Below are positions 18,779-27,460 of a stretch of 64,000 bases of DNA, in pieces. The DNA lies in assembly GCA_947496695.1 (NCBI GenBank), contig CANMEI010000001.1, positions 186,001-250,000 of the forward strand, read 5' to 3'. The notes under the pieces were generated by a model. It was given only the letters and a program-made list of their open reading frames with translations. It was not told the origin of the DNA and did no database searches. The DNA comes from an uncultured Cellulophaga sp. (GTDB taxonomy: Bacteria; Bacteroidota; Bacteroidia; Flavobacteriales; Flavobacteriaceae). A program made the position numbers and the translations under genes. Numbering within the stretch: the first letter of the stretch is position 1; every line of letters starts with the position of its first letter.

Positions 18779-18818
18779 ACAGAAAATATCTATTTTTTTG
18801 CGATTAGAAATTTTCTGT
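18779..18818 (-). terminator. Possible terminator of the efflux operon
   Basis: Downstream of the TolC-type gene, ACAGAAAAT pairs with ATTTTCTGT across a 22-base loop. In the minus direction the stem is followed by T-poor sequence, so this is a weak call. Confidence 0.3.
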
Positions 18819-18845
18819 TCTAAATGTGTTTTTAAATAAAATTCT

Positions 18846-20195
18846 CTAGTTTAACGTTAACGGAAGTCCGAAATAAAACTCTAAAACCTTTAAACGAAAA
18901 ATGTAATCATATTTAGCTTTTATTACTTGAGCCTCAGCATCATCAACTCTTGCTTGCGCTTGACTGTAATCAAAAGAATTCATTAAACCTACTTCAAAAC
19001 GATCCTTAGAATATTCATATGCTGAACGTCTCGCTTCTAAAGTTTTTTCAGCTGCTTCATAGGCTTTTGAAAAACTTTTTACATCAACATAAGCTTGATT
19101 TATGTTTGTTTCTAATTCTAATTTATCTTGCTCTAATTGCACTTTCGCTTTTGCCATATTTATCTTAGACCGCTTAATATTATTCTTTACACTAAAACCA
19201 TTAAAAACTGGAATACTTAACTGCGCACCATATGATAATCCATCATTTAACCAAAGCTGGTTTCTAAAAGACTCTCTATAAAACTCCATCAAATCAGTAT
19301 CATATTGTTGTTGCCCTGAATATGCTGTATTGTATTGAAAAAAAGCTGCTAAAGTTGGATACAAAGCTCCCTTTGCTATTTGTAAATCTTTTTCAGCAAC
19401 ACTTACATTTAACTCAGAGTTTTTTATATCATTTCTAAAAGTTAGCGCTTTTTCAAAAATTGTTTTAGGGGAATTACCCAACACTTCTGAAGGTGGTACT
19501 TCAAAAACTTCATCTGCAATATCAAAATTTTGATAATCTGTAATTTTAAGTAATTGCGCTAAATTAATTTTTGAGATCAGAATTAAATTTTCTGCATTTA
19601 CTATTTGTTGCTCTTGAGTTGCTAGAGTTGCTTCTACCTCTAACAAATCGCCACGAGGTACAACACCTGCATCAACTAATTCTTTCGTTTTATTAATATC
19701 TTGTTGTGTAACATTATATTGAGCTTGAAAAGTTCTTAATGATTCTTTACTTGACAAAACACTTAAATAAGCATTAGCTACATTTAATTTAATATCATCT
19801 TTTAAATCATCTAATCCATACTGACTTGAGATGGCACTTAATTTTGCTCTATTTAATGTATGAAGATTTTGCAGTCCATCAAAAAGAGTTACAGATGATG
19901 TTAGACTACCTGAAGCTGTAAATATCGTAGTTGTTACTGCTTGATTAGTGGTTGGATCAAAAGACAATCCTGTATTTCCTGACGCAGAAACAGATCCGTT
20001 TAAACTTGGTAAAAAATCACCTATGGCATCTGATTTATCAATTTTCACTCCTTCTAAATCCAACTCATATTGAGCAATAGATAAATTATTTTCTACGGCA
20101 TACTCTACACATTCTTGCAAAGTCCATTTTCTGTCTTGTGCAAAACCAGAAAGTATTGTTACTATTAATACTAATGATGTAAATTTAAATTTCAT
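18846..20195 (-). CDS. TolC family outer-membrane efflux protein
   Basis: A 449-residue outer-membrane channel subunit with signal peptide (ending GFAQ). It starts with the family's WTLQECVEYAVENNLSIAQYELD and has the two long helical hairpins with duplicated structure (for example GVVPRGDLLEVEATLATQEQQI and VGLMNSFDYSQAQARVDDAEAQVIKAKYDYIFR). It would form the trimeric exit duct for the adaptor and ABC transporter encoded directly upstream, and is the last gene of that five-gene operon. Confidence 0.94.
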   Translation of the reverse strand: MKFKFTSLVLIVTILSGFAQDRKWTLQECVEYAVENNLSIAQYELDLEGVKIDKSDAIGDFLPSLNGSVSASGNTGLSFDPTTNQAVTTTIFTASGSLTSSVTLFDGLQNLHTLNRAKLSAISSQYGLDDLKDDIKLNVANAYLSVLSSKESLRTFQAQYNVTQQDINKTKELVDAGVVPRGDLLEVEATLATQEQQIVNAENLILISKINLAQLLKITDYQNFDIADEVFEVPPSEVLGNSPKTIFEKALTFRNDIKNSELNVSVAEKDLQIAKGALYPTLAAFFQYNTAYSGQQQYDTDLMEFYRESFRNQLWLNDGLSYGAQLSIPVFNGFSVKNNIKRSKINMAKAKVQLEQDKLELETNINQAYVDVKSFSKAYEAAEKTLEARRSAYEYSKDRFEVGLMNSFDYSQAQARVDDAEAQVIKAKYDYIFRLKVLEFYFGLPLTLN

Positions 20196-20223
20196 AGTGT
20201 TTTATTTAATGTCTTAAAAAGTA

Positions 20224-21339
20224 TTACTCCTGGTTAGATTCGCTTTCTTTATCTAGCTCATTCCAAACTTTGATTTTCATATTTTCATCAAGACCAGAAA
20301 CTATTTCTACATCAATACCATCACTTACACCCAAAACCAATTCTTTACGCTCAAATTCATTTTCAGCTTTTTCAATCTCTACGTAAGGTTTTTGTGTTTC
20401 TTTATCAAACTGCAATAGTGCTTCTTTAATAGATAACACATCTTTTTTCTCTTCTAAAACAATAGACGCATTTGCACTGTAACCAGCTCTAACATTTACA
20501 CTATCATTTTTTTCAAGATCACCTTCAATTCTAAATTGTACTGCACCATCTTCTTCAACACCTTTTGGTGCAATAAATTTTAATAATGCCGAGAAACTAG
20601 CTTTATCTAACGCTCCTAAATTAATTTTTAAAGGCATTCCTAATTTCAACTTCCCAACTTCAGCTTCATCAACTTCACCTTCAAAAATCATTTTATTCAT
20701 ATCAGCAATAGTTGCTATTGTAGTACCATCATTAAAATTATTACTCTCAATAACTTGGTCACCTACTTCCACTGGAATTTCTAATATAGTACCTGCAACT
20801 GTTGCTCTAATATTAGTATTTGCACTTTTTGAACCGCTTGCCGAACCTACACGAATAATTTGATAGTCAGAATTTGCATTGCTAAGTTCTTGTCTTGCTT
20901 GATCATACTGTAATTGAATACTATTAAAGTCTTGACTAGAAATCACTCCTTTGTCAAACAATCTTTTGTTTCTGTCATATTCTATTTTAACATTGTTTAA
21001 TGACAAGTTTGCATTAGAAATACGGCCTCGAGCATTATTCATTGATTGCTCATTAGGCACTACTTTAATAACAGCGATTAAATCACCAGCTTTTACTTTG
21101 GCACCTTCTTCAAGATATATTTTATCTATAATACCTGAAATTTGAGGCTTAATTTCAATTTCATCTTCAGGAATTACCTTACCCGTAACTACAACTTTAT
21201 TAACAATATCTTTTTTTTCTAAAACAGCAGTTTCATACAACTTTGTAGGTGTGCTATTTTTTTTCATAAAAAAGACTATTGCGCCTAAAATTGCTATACA
21301 CACAAGTCCTATTAGTCCGAATTTTAAGTACTTATTCAT
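20224..21339 (-). CDS. Efflux periplasmic adaptor subunit (HlyD/MacA family)
   Basis: A 371-residue membrane fusion protein with one N-terminal membrane helix (about 5-25). It has a lipoyl-like half (GKVIPEDEIEIKPQISGIIDKIYLEEGAKVKAGDLIA), a coiled-coil hairpin (about 100-165), the second lipoyl half (NIRATVAGTILEIPVEVGDQVI) and beta-barrel domains. It links the inner-membrane ABC transporter to the TolC-type duct. It lies 40 bp after the second permease gene and 28 bp before the TolC-type gene. Confidence 0.94.
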   Translation of the reverse strand: MNKYLKFGLIGLVCIAILGAIVFFMKKNSTPTKLYETAVLEKKDIVNKVVVTGKVIPEDEIEIKPQISGIIDKIYLEEGAKVKAGDLIAVIKVVPNEQSMNNARGRISNANLSLNNVKIEYDRNKRLFDKGVISSQDFNSIQLQYDQARQELSNANSDYQIIRVGSASGSKSANTNIRATVAGTILEIPVEVGDQVIESNNFNDGTTIATIADMNKMIFEGEVDEAEVGKLKLGMPLKINLGALDKASFSALLKFIAPKGVEEDGAVQFRIEGDLEKNDSVNVRAGYSANASIVLEEKKDVLSIKEALLQFDKETQKPYVEIEKAENEFERKELVLGVSDGIDVEIVSGLDENMKIKVWNELDKESESNQE

Positions 21340-21379
21340 TTTATGTAATTTGATTGTTGGTTTTTATTATTTTATAATA

Positions 21380-22636
21380 TTATTCTTCTCTTAATGCGTC
21401 AATTGGTTTTATTCTGATGGCTCTATTGGCAGGTATTAATCCAATTAACACACTTAAACCTACCATCAAGAAAAATGAAATTAAAAACTGAGGAATACTC
21501 ACCATTGGATTTTGAAAGGGAAACTCTTCTCCACTACCAAACATATTGTCTAACACACCTAAAATTGCTACTGAAATGGAAAATCCTATTAATCCTGCAA
21601 ATCCTGTAAGTACTATTGCTTCTAATACAATCTGTCTTTTAACTACTTTTGGTGTTGCGCCTAATGCACGCCTTACTCCTATCTCTTTTGTTCTTTCTTT
21701 TACTGTAATTAATAGAATATTACTTATAGCAATAACACCTGCTAAGAGTGTGAATATTCCTATAAAAAAAGAAAAAGCTTTTAATACTGTTGTAAATGCT
21801 GTGATATTATTGAAGATTTCAGACATATCAAAACTACCTATACCACGTTCATCAGTTGGTGCTATATCATATTTTGCTTTTAATATTTTCTTTATTTTTT
21901 GTTCTATGACAGGAACTTTTTTTCCAGCTTCCACTGAAATTGCCATCCACCCCATTCTGTCACCAGAGCCGTATGCCTTTTGAAAAGTTGTAAATGGAAT
22001 AAATACAGCATTTTCACCATCAATATTTATATTCTTACTTGGTTTATAAATACCAACAACTGTAAAAAAAACTCCATTAATTCTTACGTTTGCACCTATT
22101 GCATTTTCATTTTTATCAAAAAGAAGCTTAAAAGTCTCTTCTCCAATTACGCATATTTTTTTATCATCATTAATATCATTCTGATTGATAAACCTACCTT
22201 CAACAAGTTGTTTTTTGGTAATATTATCTATCGCAGGAAAGTCTCCATATACAGAAGATCCGCTAGTGCGACCATTTCTATATACTGTTACTACATCTCT
22301 ATGACTTCCTAACTCTATACGTGGCGCTAAAACTTCTATTTCAGGAATTTGATTTTTTAATATCTCAGCATCTTCTAGTCTAAAATTAATTCTTCGTCCT
22401 CTTTCAAAACCTTTATAAGGTTCTGATGTACTTTGACTCCAAACAAAGAGACTATTTGATGCTGTACCCGCAAATATTTTATTAAACCCGTTACTCATAC
22501 CATTTGCTGAACCCAACAATAACATTAAAATAACCATTGCAAATATTACACCTAACATGGTTAAAAATGTACGAAACAAATTTTTACCTAATGTATTGAA
22601 TATCTCTAGCCACAAATCTCTATCAAATAACCACAT
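21380..22636 (-). CDS. MacB-like ABC transporter permease (second copy)
   Basis: A 418-residue FtsX/MacB-type permease with four membrane helices: one near the N-terminus (about 20-45) and three in the C-terminal third, separated by a large periplasmic domain (MacB_PCD). The C-terminal FtsX motif includes LLITVKERTKEIGVRRALGATP. The first residues (MWLFDRDLWLEIFNTL) resemble those of the preceding permease, so the pair arose by duplication and likely forms a heterodimer. Only 1 bp separates it from the upstream permease gene. Confidence 0.93.
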   Translation of the reverse strand: MWLFDRDLWLEIFNTLGKNLFRTFLTMLGVIFAMVILMLLLGSANGMSNGFNKIFAGTASNSLFVWSQSTSEPYKGFERGRRINFRLEDAEILKNQIPEIEVLAPRIELGSHRDVVTVYRNGRTSGSSVYGDFPAIDNITKKQLVEGRFINQNDINDDKKICVIGEETFKLLFDKNENAIGANVRINGVFFTVVGIYKPSKNINIDGENAVFIPFTTFQKAYGSGDRMGWMAISVEAGKKVPVIEQKIKKILKAKYDIAPTDERGIGSFDMSEIFNNITAFTTVLKAFSFFIGIFTLLAGVIAISNILLITVKERTKEIGVRRALGATPKVVKRQIVLEAIVLTGFAGLIGFSISVAILGVLDNMFGSGEEFPFQNPMVSIPQFLISFFLMVGLSVLIGLIPANRAIRIKPIDALREE

Positions 22637-22637
22637 A

Positions 22638-23867
22638 TTATTTATCTCTAAGTGCTACAATTGGTTTAATATTTGCTGCTTTCATTGCTGGTATTAAACC
22701 TGCAAAGACACCGGCAACAATTAATATGACAGTTGCCGTAAAAACAACAGAAAAATCTACAGAAGGGTTTGCAAATGCTGGAGATTGAATATTAGGTCCA
22801 ACAATTGCTAAAATAACCCAAGCAAAAAACAAGCCGATAAAGCCAGACATTGCAGTAATAAATACCGATTCAAGAATTACTAATTTGATTATCTGACCCG
22901 GTTCTGCACCCAGTGCTTTTCTAATTCCTATTTCTTTGGTTCGTTCTTTTACGGTAAATACCATTATATTACCAATACCAACAATACCCGCAATTAAAAT
23001 TAATAATCCAACAGCAATACCAATCACATTTAAGACACCAGTAAAACTGCTTATATCTGAAAAGGCTTCTGCATAATTCCAAACTCTAACTCCAGATTGA
23101 TCTTCTGGCGAAACTTTATACCTACGCTTAAAAAGATTCTCCAATCTATTAGAAAAAGCTAAAGCCTTAGTTAAACTATAATTAGGATTATAGGTTAACG
23201 CTATATTATCAATGTTATCTGTATTTCCATAAATACCTTGAAAAGTACTCAAAGGAGCATAAATACTACGTTCTGCATTATCATCACCATCATCAGTAAA
23301 AATACCAATCACCCTAAATGGCAGTCCATTAAATTCTACAAATTCACCAATAGCCTCTTCTGTATTAAATAAATCTTCTTTTACTTTTCTACCTATTACT
23401 GCAACTTTTGATTTAGAATTGATATCATTCTCATTTATATAGCGCCCTTTTGTAACAATAGTTTTTTCTATAATTTGATACTCTGGCTGTACTGCTTGAA
23501 TGTTATATGAACCTGTTTCACTTTTATATCTTGCTACAGTGTTTGCATAGTATCTTGCACTTATGTATTCTAAATCTTCAGGAAAACTCTTTTTAATATA
23601 TTCAATATCATCATTTTTATATTGAATTTTTCGGTTTGCTTCAAAACCCCCATAAGCTTTTGTTGTATTACCCGATCTTATAAAGATTGAATTTGTAGCG
23701 TCATCATTAAACTGCAAGTAGAAACCATTTTGCATACCGTTTACTGAAGCTAACAATAGAACAAGAATAAATATGCCCCAACCAACAGAAAAACCCGTTA
23801 AGAAAGTTCTTAGCTTATTATTCTTTATACTATAAATAATTTCTTGCCAAATGTCTCTATCAAACAT
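22638..23867 (-). CDS. MacB-like ABC transporter permease (first copy)
   Basis: A 409-residue FtsX/MacB-type permease with the same plan as its neighbour: N-terminal helix, periplasmic MacB_PCD domain and three C-terminal helices, with the motif MVFTVKERTKEIGIRKALGAEP. Its start overlaps the end of the ATPase gene by 8 bases, which suggests translational coupling. The pair of different permeases with one separate ATPase is a common Bacteroidetes variant of MacB, where both parts are normally fused. Exported substrates cannot be read from the sequence. Confidence 0.93.
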   Translation of the reverse strand: MFDRDIWQEIIYSIKNNKLRTFLTGFSVGWGIFILVLLLASVNGMQNGFYLQFNDDATNSIFIRSGNTTKAYGGFEANRKIQYKNDDIEYIKKSFPEDLEYISARYYANTVARYKSETGSYNIQAVQPEYQIIEKTIVTKGRYINENDINSKSKVAVIGRKVKEDLFNTEEAIGEFVEFNGLPFRVIGIFTDDGDDNAERSIYAPLSTFQGIYGNTDNIDNIALTYNPNYSLTKALAFSNRLENLFKRRYKVSPEDQSGVRVWNYAEAFSDISSFTGVLNVIGIAVGLLILIAGIVGIGNIMVFTVKERTKEIGIRKALGAEPGQIIKLVILESVFITAMSGFIGLFFAWVILAIVGPNIQSPAFANPSVDFSVVFTATVILIVAGVFAGLIPAMKAANIKPIVALRDK

Positions 23868-24561
23868 ATTGTTGAGCTCTTACCTGTTCAACAACTTTAT
23901 CTTCAACAATAACACCATCTTTTAAATGCACGATACGCTTACACATATCAGCAATGTCAGGCTCATGAGTTACAATTAAAATTGTATTTCCTGCATCATT
24001 AATTTTCTGAATAAGATCCATTACTTCATATGAAGTTTTACTATCTAATGCACCAGTAGGTTCATCAGCCAACAATACTTTTGGTTCTGCTGCCATTGCT
24101 CTTGCAATAGCTACACGCTGTTTTTGACCACCAGAAAGCTCGCTTGGCAAATGTGAAGACCATTGTTTAAGACCAACTTGCTCTAAGTATTTTATGGCTT
24201 TCTCGTGTCTTTCTTTACGACCAACTTTTTGGTAATATAATGGTAAAGCCACATTTTCTGCGGCACTTTTATAATTTATTAAATTGAATGATTGAAAAAT
24301 GAAGCCTAAGAATTTATTACGGTATTGAGCTGCTTTAGTCTCATTTAGATTTTTGATAGGTACGCCATCTAAAGTGTAAGAACCTTCATCTAACTCATCT
24401 AACATACCTAAAATATTAAGTAATGTAGATTTTCCTGAACCAGATGATCCCATTATTGCTACTAACTCGCCTTCTTTTACTGAAAAATTGATTCCTTTTA
24501 AAACATGAAGAGAATTGCTTCCCATTTTGTAGGACTTGTGCAGATCTTTAATTTCAATCAT
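23860..24561 (-). CDS. ABC transporter ATP-binding protein (MacB/LolD type)
   Basis: A 233-residue ATPase with every motif intact: Walker A GSSGSGKST (38-46), Q-loop around Gln90, signature LSGGQKQR (142-149), Walker B KVLLADEPTGALD (161-173) and the H-loop in VTHEPD. It is the first gene of the operon ATPase, permease, permease, adaptor, TolC, which should form a tripartite efflux pump for drugs, peptides or lipids. It overlaps the first permease gene by 8 bases. Confidence 0.95.
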   Translation of the reverse strand: MIEIKDLHKSYKMGSNSLHVLKGINFSVKEGELVAIMGSSGSGKSTLLNILGMLDELDEGSYTLDGVPIKNLNETKAAQYRNKFLGFIFQSFNLINYKSAAENVALPLYYQKVGRKERHEKAIKYLEQVGLKQWSSHLPSELSGGQKQRVAIARAMAAEPKVLLADEPTGALDSKTSYEVMDLIQKINDAGNTILIVTHEPDIADMCKRIVHLKDGVIVEDKVVEQVRAQQYV

Positions 24562-24789
24562 TTGGTTGTATTGTAGTTGTATTTGGTCTTGCTTTCTATA
24601 AATTAGACTAATGAGTCTGAAATTTGTTACAGTATTGAAAGCAAAATAAATGTTAAAACATAAAAAAAATCAAATAATAAAAATAACTATCTGATTTACA
24701 GTTTTTTAAATTTACAACAAAATGATAATTACGTAGAAAAAATATCCTATTAATAATCTAAAATATTATTATAGACCTCTAAAAAAGGC
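24562..24789. other. Intergenic region upstream of the efflux operon
   Basis: Very AT-rich spacer between two minus-strand operons. It must hold the efflux operon promoter and the end of the respiratory transcript. I see only weak hairpins and no open frame. Confidence 0.35.
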
Positions 24790-25002
24790 TTAATTTTTCA
24801 TTTTTCTATACACAAAGAAGAAAAGTGCTCCTATTAAAACATAAGGTACAGCCATTAAATAAACAATACCATCATTAATACCTTTTGCCGTTCCCATACC
24901 TTCTTCGCTTTCTAATACAGCACGACACATAGCACACTGAGCATCAGAAATTAATGGAAAAAACAATAATAGAAGACCGATAATAATAATTTTTGTTTTC
25001 AT
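24790..25002 (-). CDS. Small exported membrane protein with CxxC motif, cox-cluster associated
   Basis: A 70-residue protein with an N-terminal signal-like helix (about 4-20, ending ISDA), a CAMC motif at 23-26 just after it, and a second membrane helix (about 48-65) ending in a basic tail (RKMKN). If the first helix is cleaved, the two cysteines sit near the periplasmic N-terminus. It is 11 bp downstream of the DUF420 gene at the end of the SCO/DUF420 block. The placement suggests a role in copper or heme handling for the oxidase. I know no characterised homologue. Confidence 0.75.
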   Translation of the reverse strand: MKTKIIIIGLLLLFFPLISDAQCAMCRAVLESEEGMGTAKGINDGIVYLMAVPYVLIGALFFFVYRKMKN

Positions 25003-25013
25003 AAGCTTACAAA

Positions 25014-25550
25014 CTAAACATAGTTATAATATGGTTCAATCATAAAATAAACCACAACACCTGTTATTGCGACATACAACCAAATAGGAAAAGTGATTTT
25101 TGCTAATTTTCTATGTGCTTCAAATTTTTCTAAATATGCTCTAGCATACGTCAAAAGAACTAAAGGAATAATAGCTACTGACAATATAATGTGTGTTATA
25201 AGAATAAAATAATAAACAAATTTAATTGCACCTTCTCCTCCAAACTTAGTAGAATCAGAGGTCATATGATAACCGATATACATTACCAAAAACACCAATG
25301 AAAGACCAATACAGGTTTTCATTACATTTTCATGTAATTTTCTATTCCCATTTTTAATAGCAATTACAGCTACAATCAATAAAATAGCAGTTAAACCATT
25401 TATACCTGCATAAATTGGAGGTAAAAAACTCAATGGTTTAGCATTAGGAATTTTAACCTTAAATAATAGTGCTACAGCTATTGGTATTACAACAGAAACT
25501 ATAGTAATTATTTTATTAAACTTTTTTTCTTTTAACGCACTTTCTTTCAT
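25014..25550 (-). CDS. DUF420 domain-containing membrane protein
   Basis: A 178-residue integral membrane protein with five predicted helices. The family is DUF420 (CtaM/YozB), members of which are linked to assembly of aa3-type cytochrome oxidase. Conserved His residues occur within helices (HENVMK, GYHMTSD, THIILS, EAHRKLA). It lies 5 bp after the SCO gene and 11 bp before the small CxxC protein gene, in the oxidase biogenesis part of this block. Confidence 0.88.
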   Translation of the reverse strand: MKESALKEKKFNKIITIVSVVIPIAVALLFKVKIPNAKPLSFLPPIYAGINGLTAILLIVAVIAIKNGNRKLHENVMKTCIGLSLVFLVMYIGYHMTSDSTKFGGEGAIKFVYYFILITHIILSVAIIPLVLLTYARAYLEKFEAHRKLAKITFPIWLYVAITGVVVYFMIEPYYNYV

Positions 25551-25555
25551 TACAA

Positions 25556-26281
25556 CTATTCTTCAAGTAATTTTTTAATGTCTTCTTTCAAAGCTGTTAT
25601 TTGCTCTTTTTCCCCGTTAGCATCAACACCATCTTCTGGTGTAATATAACCTCGGTAAAATATAATAGGATTGCCAAATGCATCAACTCTTGAGCGCAAA
25701 TAACCATCTTTATCAACTAAGGCAAACATTCCTGCGTGCTCAAAACCACCTGGAGCATCAGCATTTTGTTCTGCAAAAATATTAAACCCTGTATTTGCTA
25801 AATCATAAATAGCACTAGAATCTCCTGTAAGTAAATTCCAATTTAAATTTGAAATGCCATATTTTTCAGCATATTCTTTTAAAACAATTGGAGTATCGTA
25901 TTCCGGGTTTATTGTAAATGATGCAACACCAAAGTTTTGAAAATCTTTAAATTCATTTTGAATTTGCACTAAATTTTGATTCATTATTGGGCAAATAGAA
26001 GGGCAAGTTGTAAAAAAGAATTCTACAACATATACTTTATTTCTATAATCAGCATTTGTGATTATAATACTATCTTGATTGATAAAACCAAAACTAGGTA
26101 CACTACTTTTTTTGCCATTAAGAACAATAAACGACAAATCTCCTAAATTATCTTTAACATTCATTCTATCGTTTTCAACAATAGTCCCACTATTTACTCT
26201 ATCAATAATTTTCGGGATAAAAATAATACCAAATATTAATATGATGAATGAAACCCATATATATGCATATTTATTTTTCAT
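25556..26281 (-). CDS. SCO family copper chaperone / electron transport protein
   Basis: A 241-residue protein with one N-terminal membrane anchor (about 8-24) and a periplasmic thioredoxin-like domain. The copper ligands of the SCO family are intact: Cys93 and Cys97 in TTCPSICP, and His182 in FEHAGMF. SCO proteins deliver copper to the CuA site of oxidase subunit II. The frame begins with TTG at 26284, but the ATG at 26281 is the better start, and it overlaps the upstream stop by one base (TGATG), a coupling arrangement. Confidence 0.94.
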   Translation of the reverse strand: MKNKYAYIWVSFIILIFGIIFIPKIIDRVNSGTIVENDRMNVKDNLGDLSFIVLNGKKSSVPSFGFINQDSIIITNADYRNKVYVVEFFFTTCPSICPIMNQNLVQIQNEFKDFQNFGVASFTINPEYDTPIVLKEYAEKYGISNLNWNLLTGDSSAIYDLANTGFNIFAEQNADAPGGFEHAGMFALVDKDGYLRSRVDAFGNPIIFYRGYITPEDGVDANGEKEQITALKEDIKKLLEE

Positions 26282-26913
26282 CAAATATCTCGTTTTGCGT
26301 TATTCTTTTTTAAAGCCATACGATACTCTGCTAAAATAATTCTAATATCATCTATCATTTTATTTGATAATTCTGCTACAGAAGTTGCGTCAAAACCATA
26401 GACTGTTGTATGATCTTCTTCAGGGTTTCTACCTCTTAATGAAACATCTTTATCAACAATAAAAACATAAGGAGTACTTAAATTCGCATCTAATTTCAGA
26501 TCTGATTTTAAACTTGCAAATACTGTTTTAATCTCAGGCGGATCTAGAAAAACAAATTTCCACTTTTCTATTGAAGCTAAAGCAGCTAATTCCTTTTTTA
26601 AAATTTCAACATTAGCCTCTGTACCTTTTGGCATCACCATTACAAACTGAAAATCATCAAACTGATGAAAATCTTTATAAATTTTTTGATTTAAATTTAA
26701 AGCGTTACCTTTTTTAAAATCTACATCATTACCTAAAAAACCTAAAACAGTTATTTTATTTTTAAATGTCACCTTATTATCATAAGCTGTTACATCTTGA
26801 ATATTTTCTGTAATTACAGGAAGTCTACCAAAATTATTTACACCTGAAGCAAAAAAAAGATATGCTACCACAGGTAGTATAAATAGAACAACTAAAACGA
26901 AAACTTTTTTCAT
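26281..26913 (-). CDS. Membrane-anchored thioredoxin-fold-like protein of the oxidase cluster
   Basis: A 210-residue protein with an N-terminal membrane helix (about 4-23) and a periplasmic domain that looks thioredoxin-like (KITVLGFLGNDVDFKKGNALNLNQKIYKDF, then TPYVFIVDKDVSLRGR). No CxxC or SCO copper ligands are present. It ends on the SCO start codon (TGATG overlap), so the two are translated together. An accessory role in oxidase maturation is inferred from position. I cannot name a characterised family. Confidence 0.75.
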   Translation of the reverse strand: MKKVFVLVVLFILPVVAYLFFASGVNNFGRLPVITENIQDVTAYDNKVTFKNKITVLGFLGNDVDFKKGNALNLNQKIYKDFHQFDDFQFVMVMPKGTEANVEILKKELAALASIEKWKFVFLDPPEIKTVFASLKSDLKLDANLSTPYVFIVDKDVSLRGRNPEEDHTTVYGFDATSVAELSNKMIDDIRIILAEYRMALKKNNAKRDI

Positions 26914-26967
26914 GGTATCAAAAAAATAATTTACTGTTTTTCAGTATTTTGATCGAATACAAAAATA

Positions 26968-26997
26968 AAAAAAGACGGTCGTAAAACCGTCTTTTTT
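26968..26997. terminator. Terminator downstream of the cox operon
   Basis: A 12-bp perfect stem (AAAAAAGACGGT with ACCGTCTTTTTT) and a 6-base loop. It lies between the subunit IV gene and the thioredoxin-like/SCO gene set on the minus strand, so it separates the structural cox genes from the biogenesis genes. A-run and T-run on both sides make it functional in either direction. Confidence 0.8.
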
Positions 26998-27021
26998 AAC
27001 TCTTAATTATATTGTACTTAT

Positions 27022-27405
27022 TTAAAAGTTCCATTTAACAAAACCTACCTTATATACTTCATGAATATAATTACCTTCAACTAATAATATGAATGATAAA
27101 TATAGTACCAAGAATATAGGAGTCCATACTATGGATCTTCTTAAAAATTTATTTTCATCTCGTAAATGCATAAAATCCCAAGCAATATAATATGCTTTTA
27201 CTAATGTTAATATAATAAATATCCAGTTTAAAGGCTTCATACCTAAAACCGTAGATTCTATTAAAAAACCAGGTCTAATAATACCTAGAGCAACTTCAAT
27301 AGCCGTAATTATAGATAAAAATACAAGTACACCCCATATTTTACCAACATTAGACTTAAACTTTAATAAACCTCTAAATATTTCTAATTTTTGTTCGTGT
27401 GCCAT
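27022..27405 (-). CDS. Cytochrome c oxidase subunit IV family protein
   Basis: A 127-residue inner-membrane protein with three helices (about 20-40, 60-80 and 90-110), matching the bacterial COX4 family by length and by the conserved LVKAYYIAWDFMHLRDE segment. Subunit IV is a small non-catalytic part of heme-copper oxidase. It follows the larger subunit III gene by 55 bp and ends just before a strong terminator. Confidence 0.9.
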   Translation of the reverse strand: MAHEQKLEIFRGLLKFKSNVGKIWGVLVFLSIITAIEVALGIIRPGFLIESTVLGMKPLNWIFIILTLVKAYYIAWDFMHLRDENKFLRRSIVWTPIFLVLYLSFILLVEGNYIHEVYKVGFVKWNF

Positions 27406-27460
27406 TATGCTTATTTTTTAATCTCTTCGATATATACTTGAAAATGTATGCTCTTATTTA

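Noticed and set aside
21546..22312. Two plus-strand frames opposite the second permease gene
   Set aside because: They lie fully inside a well-supported permease gene on the other strand and show no family features.
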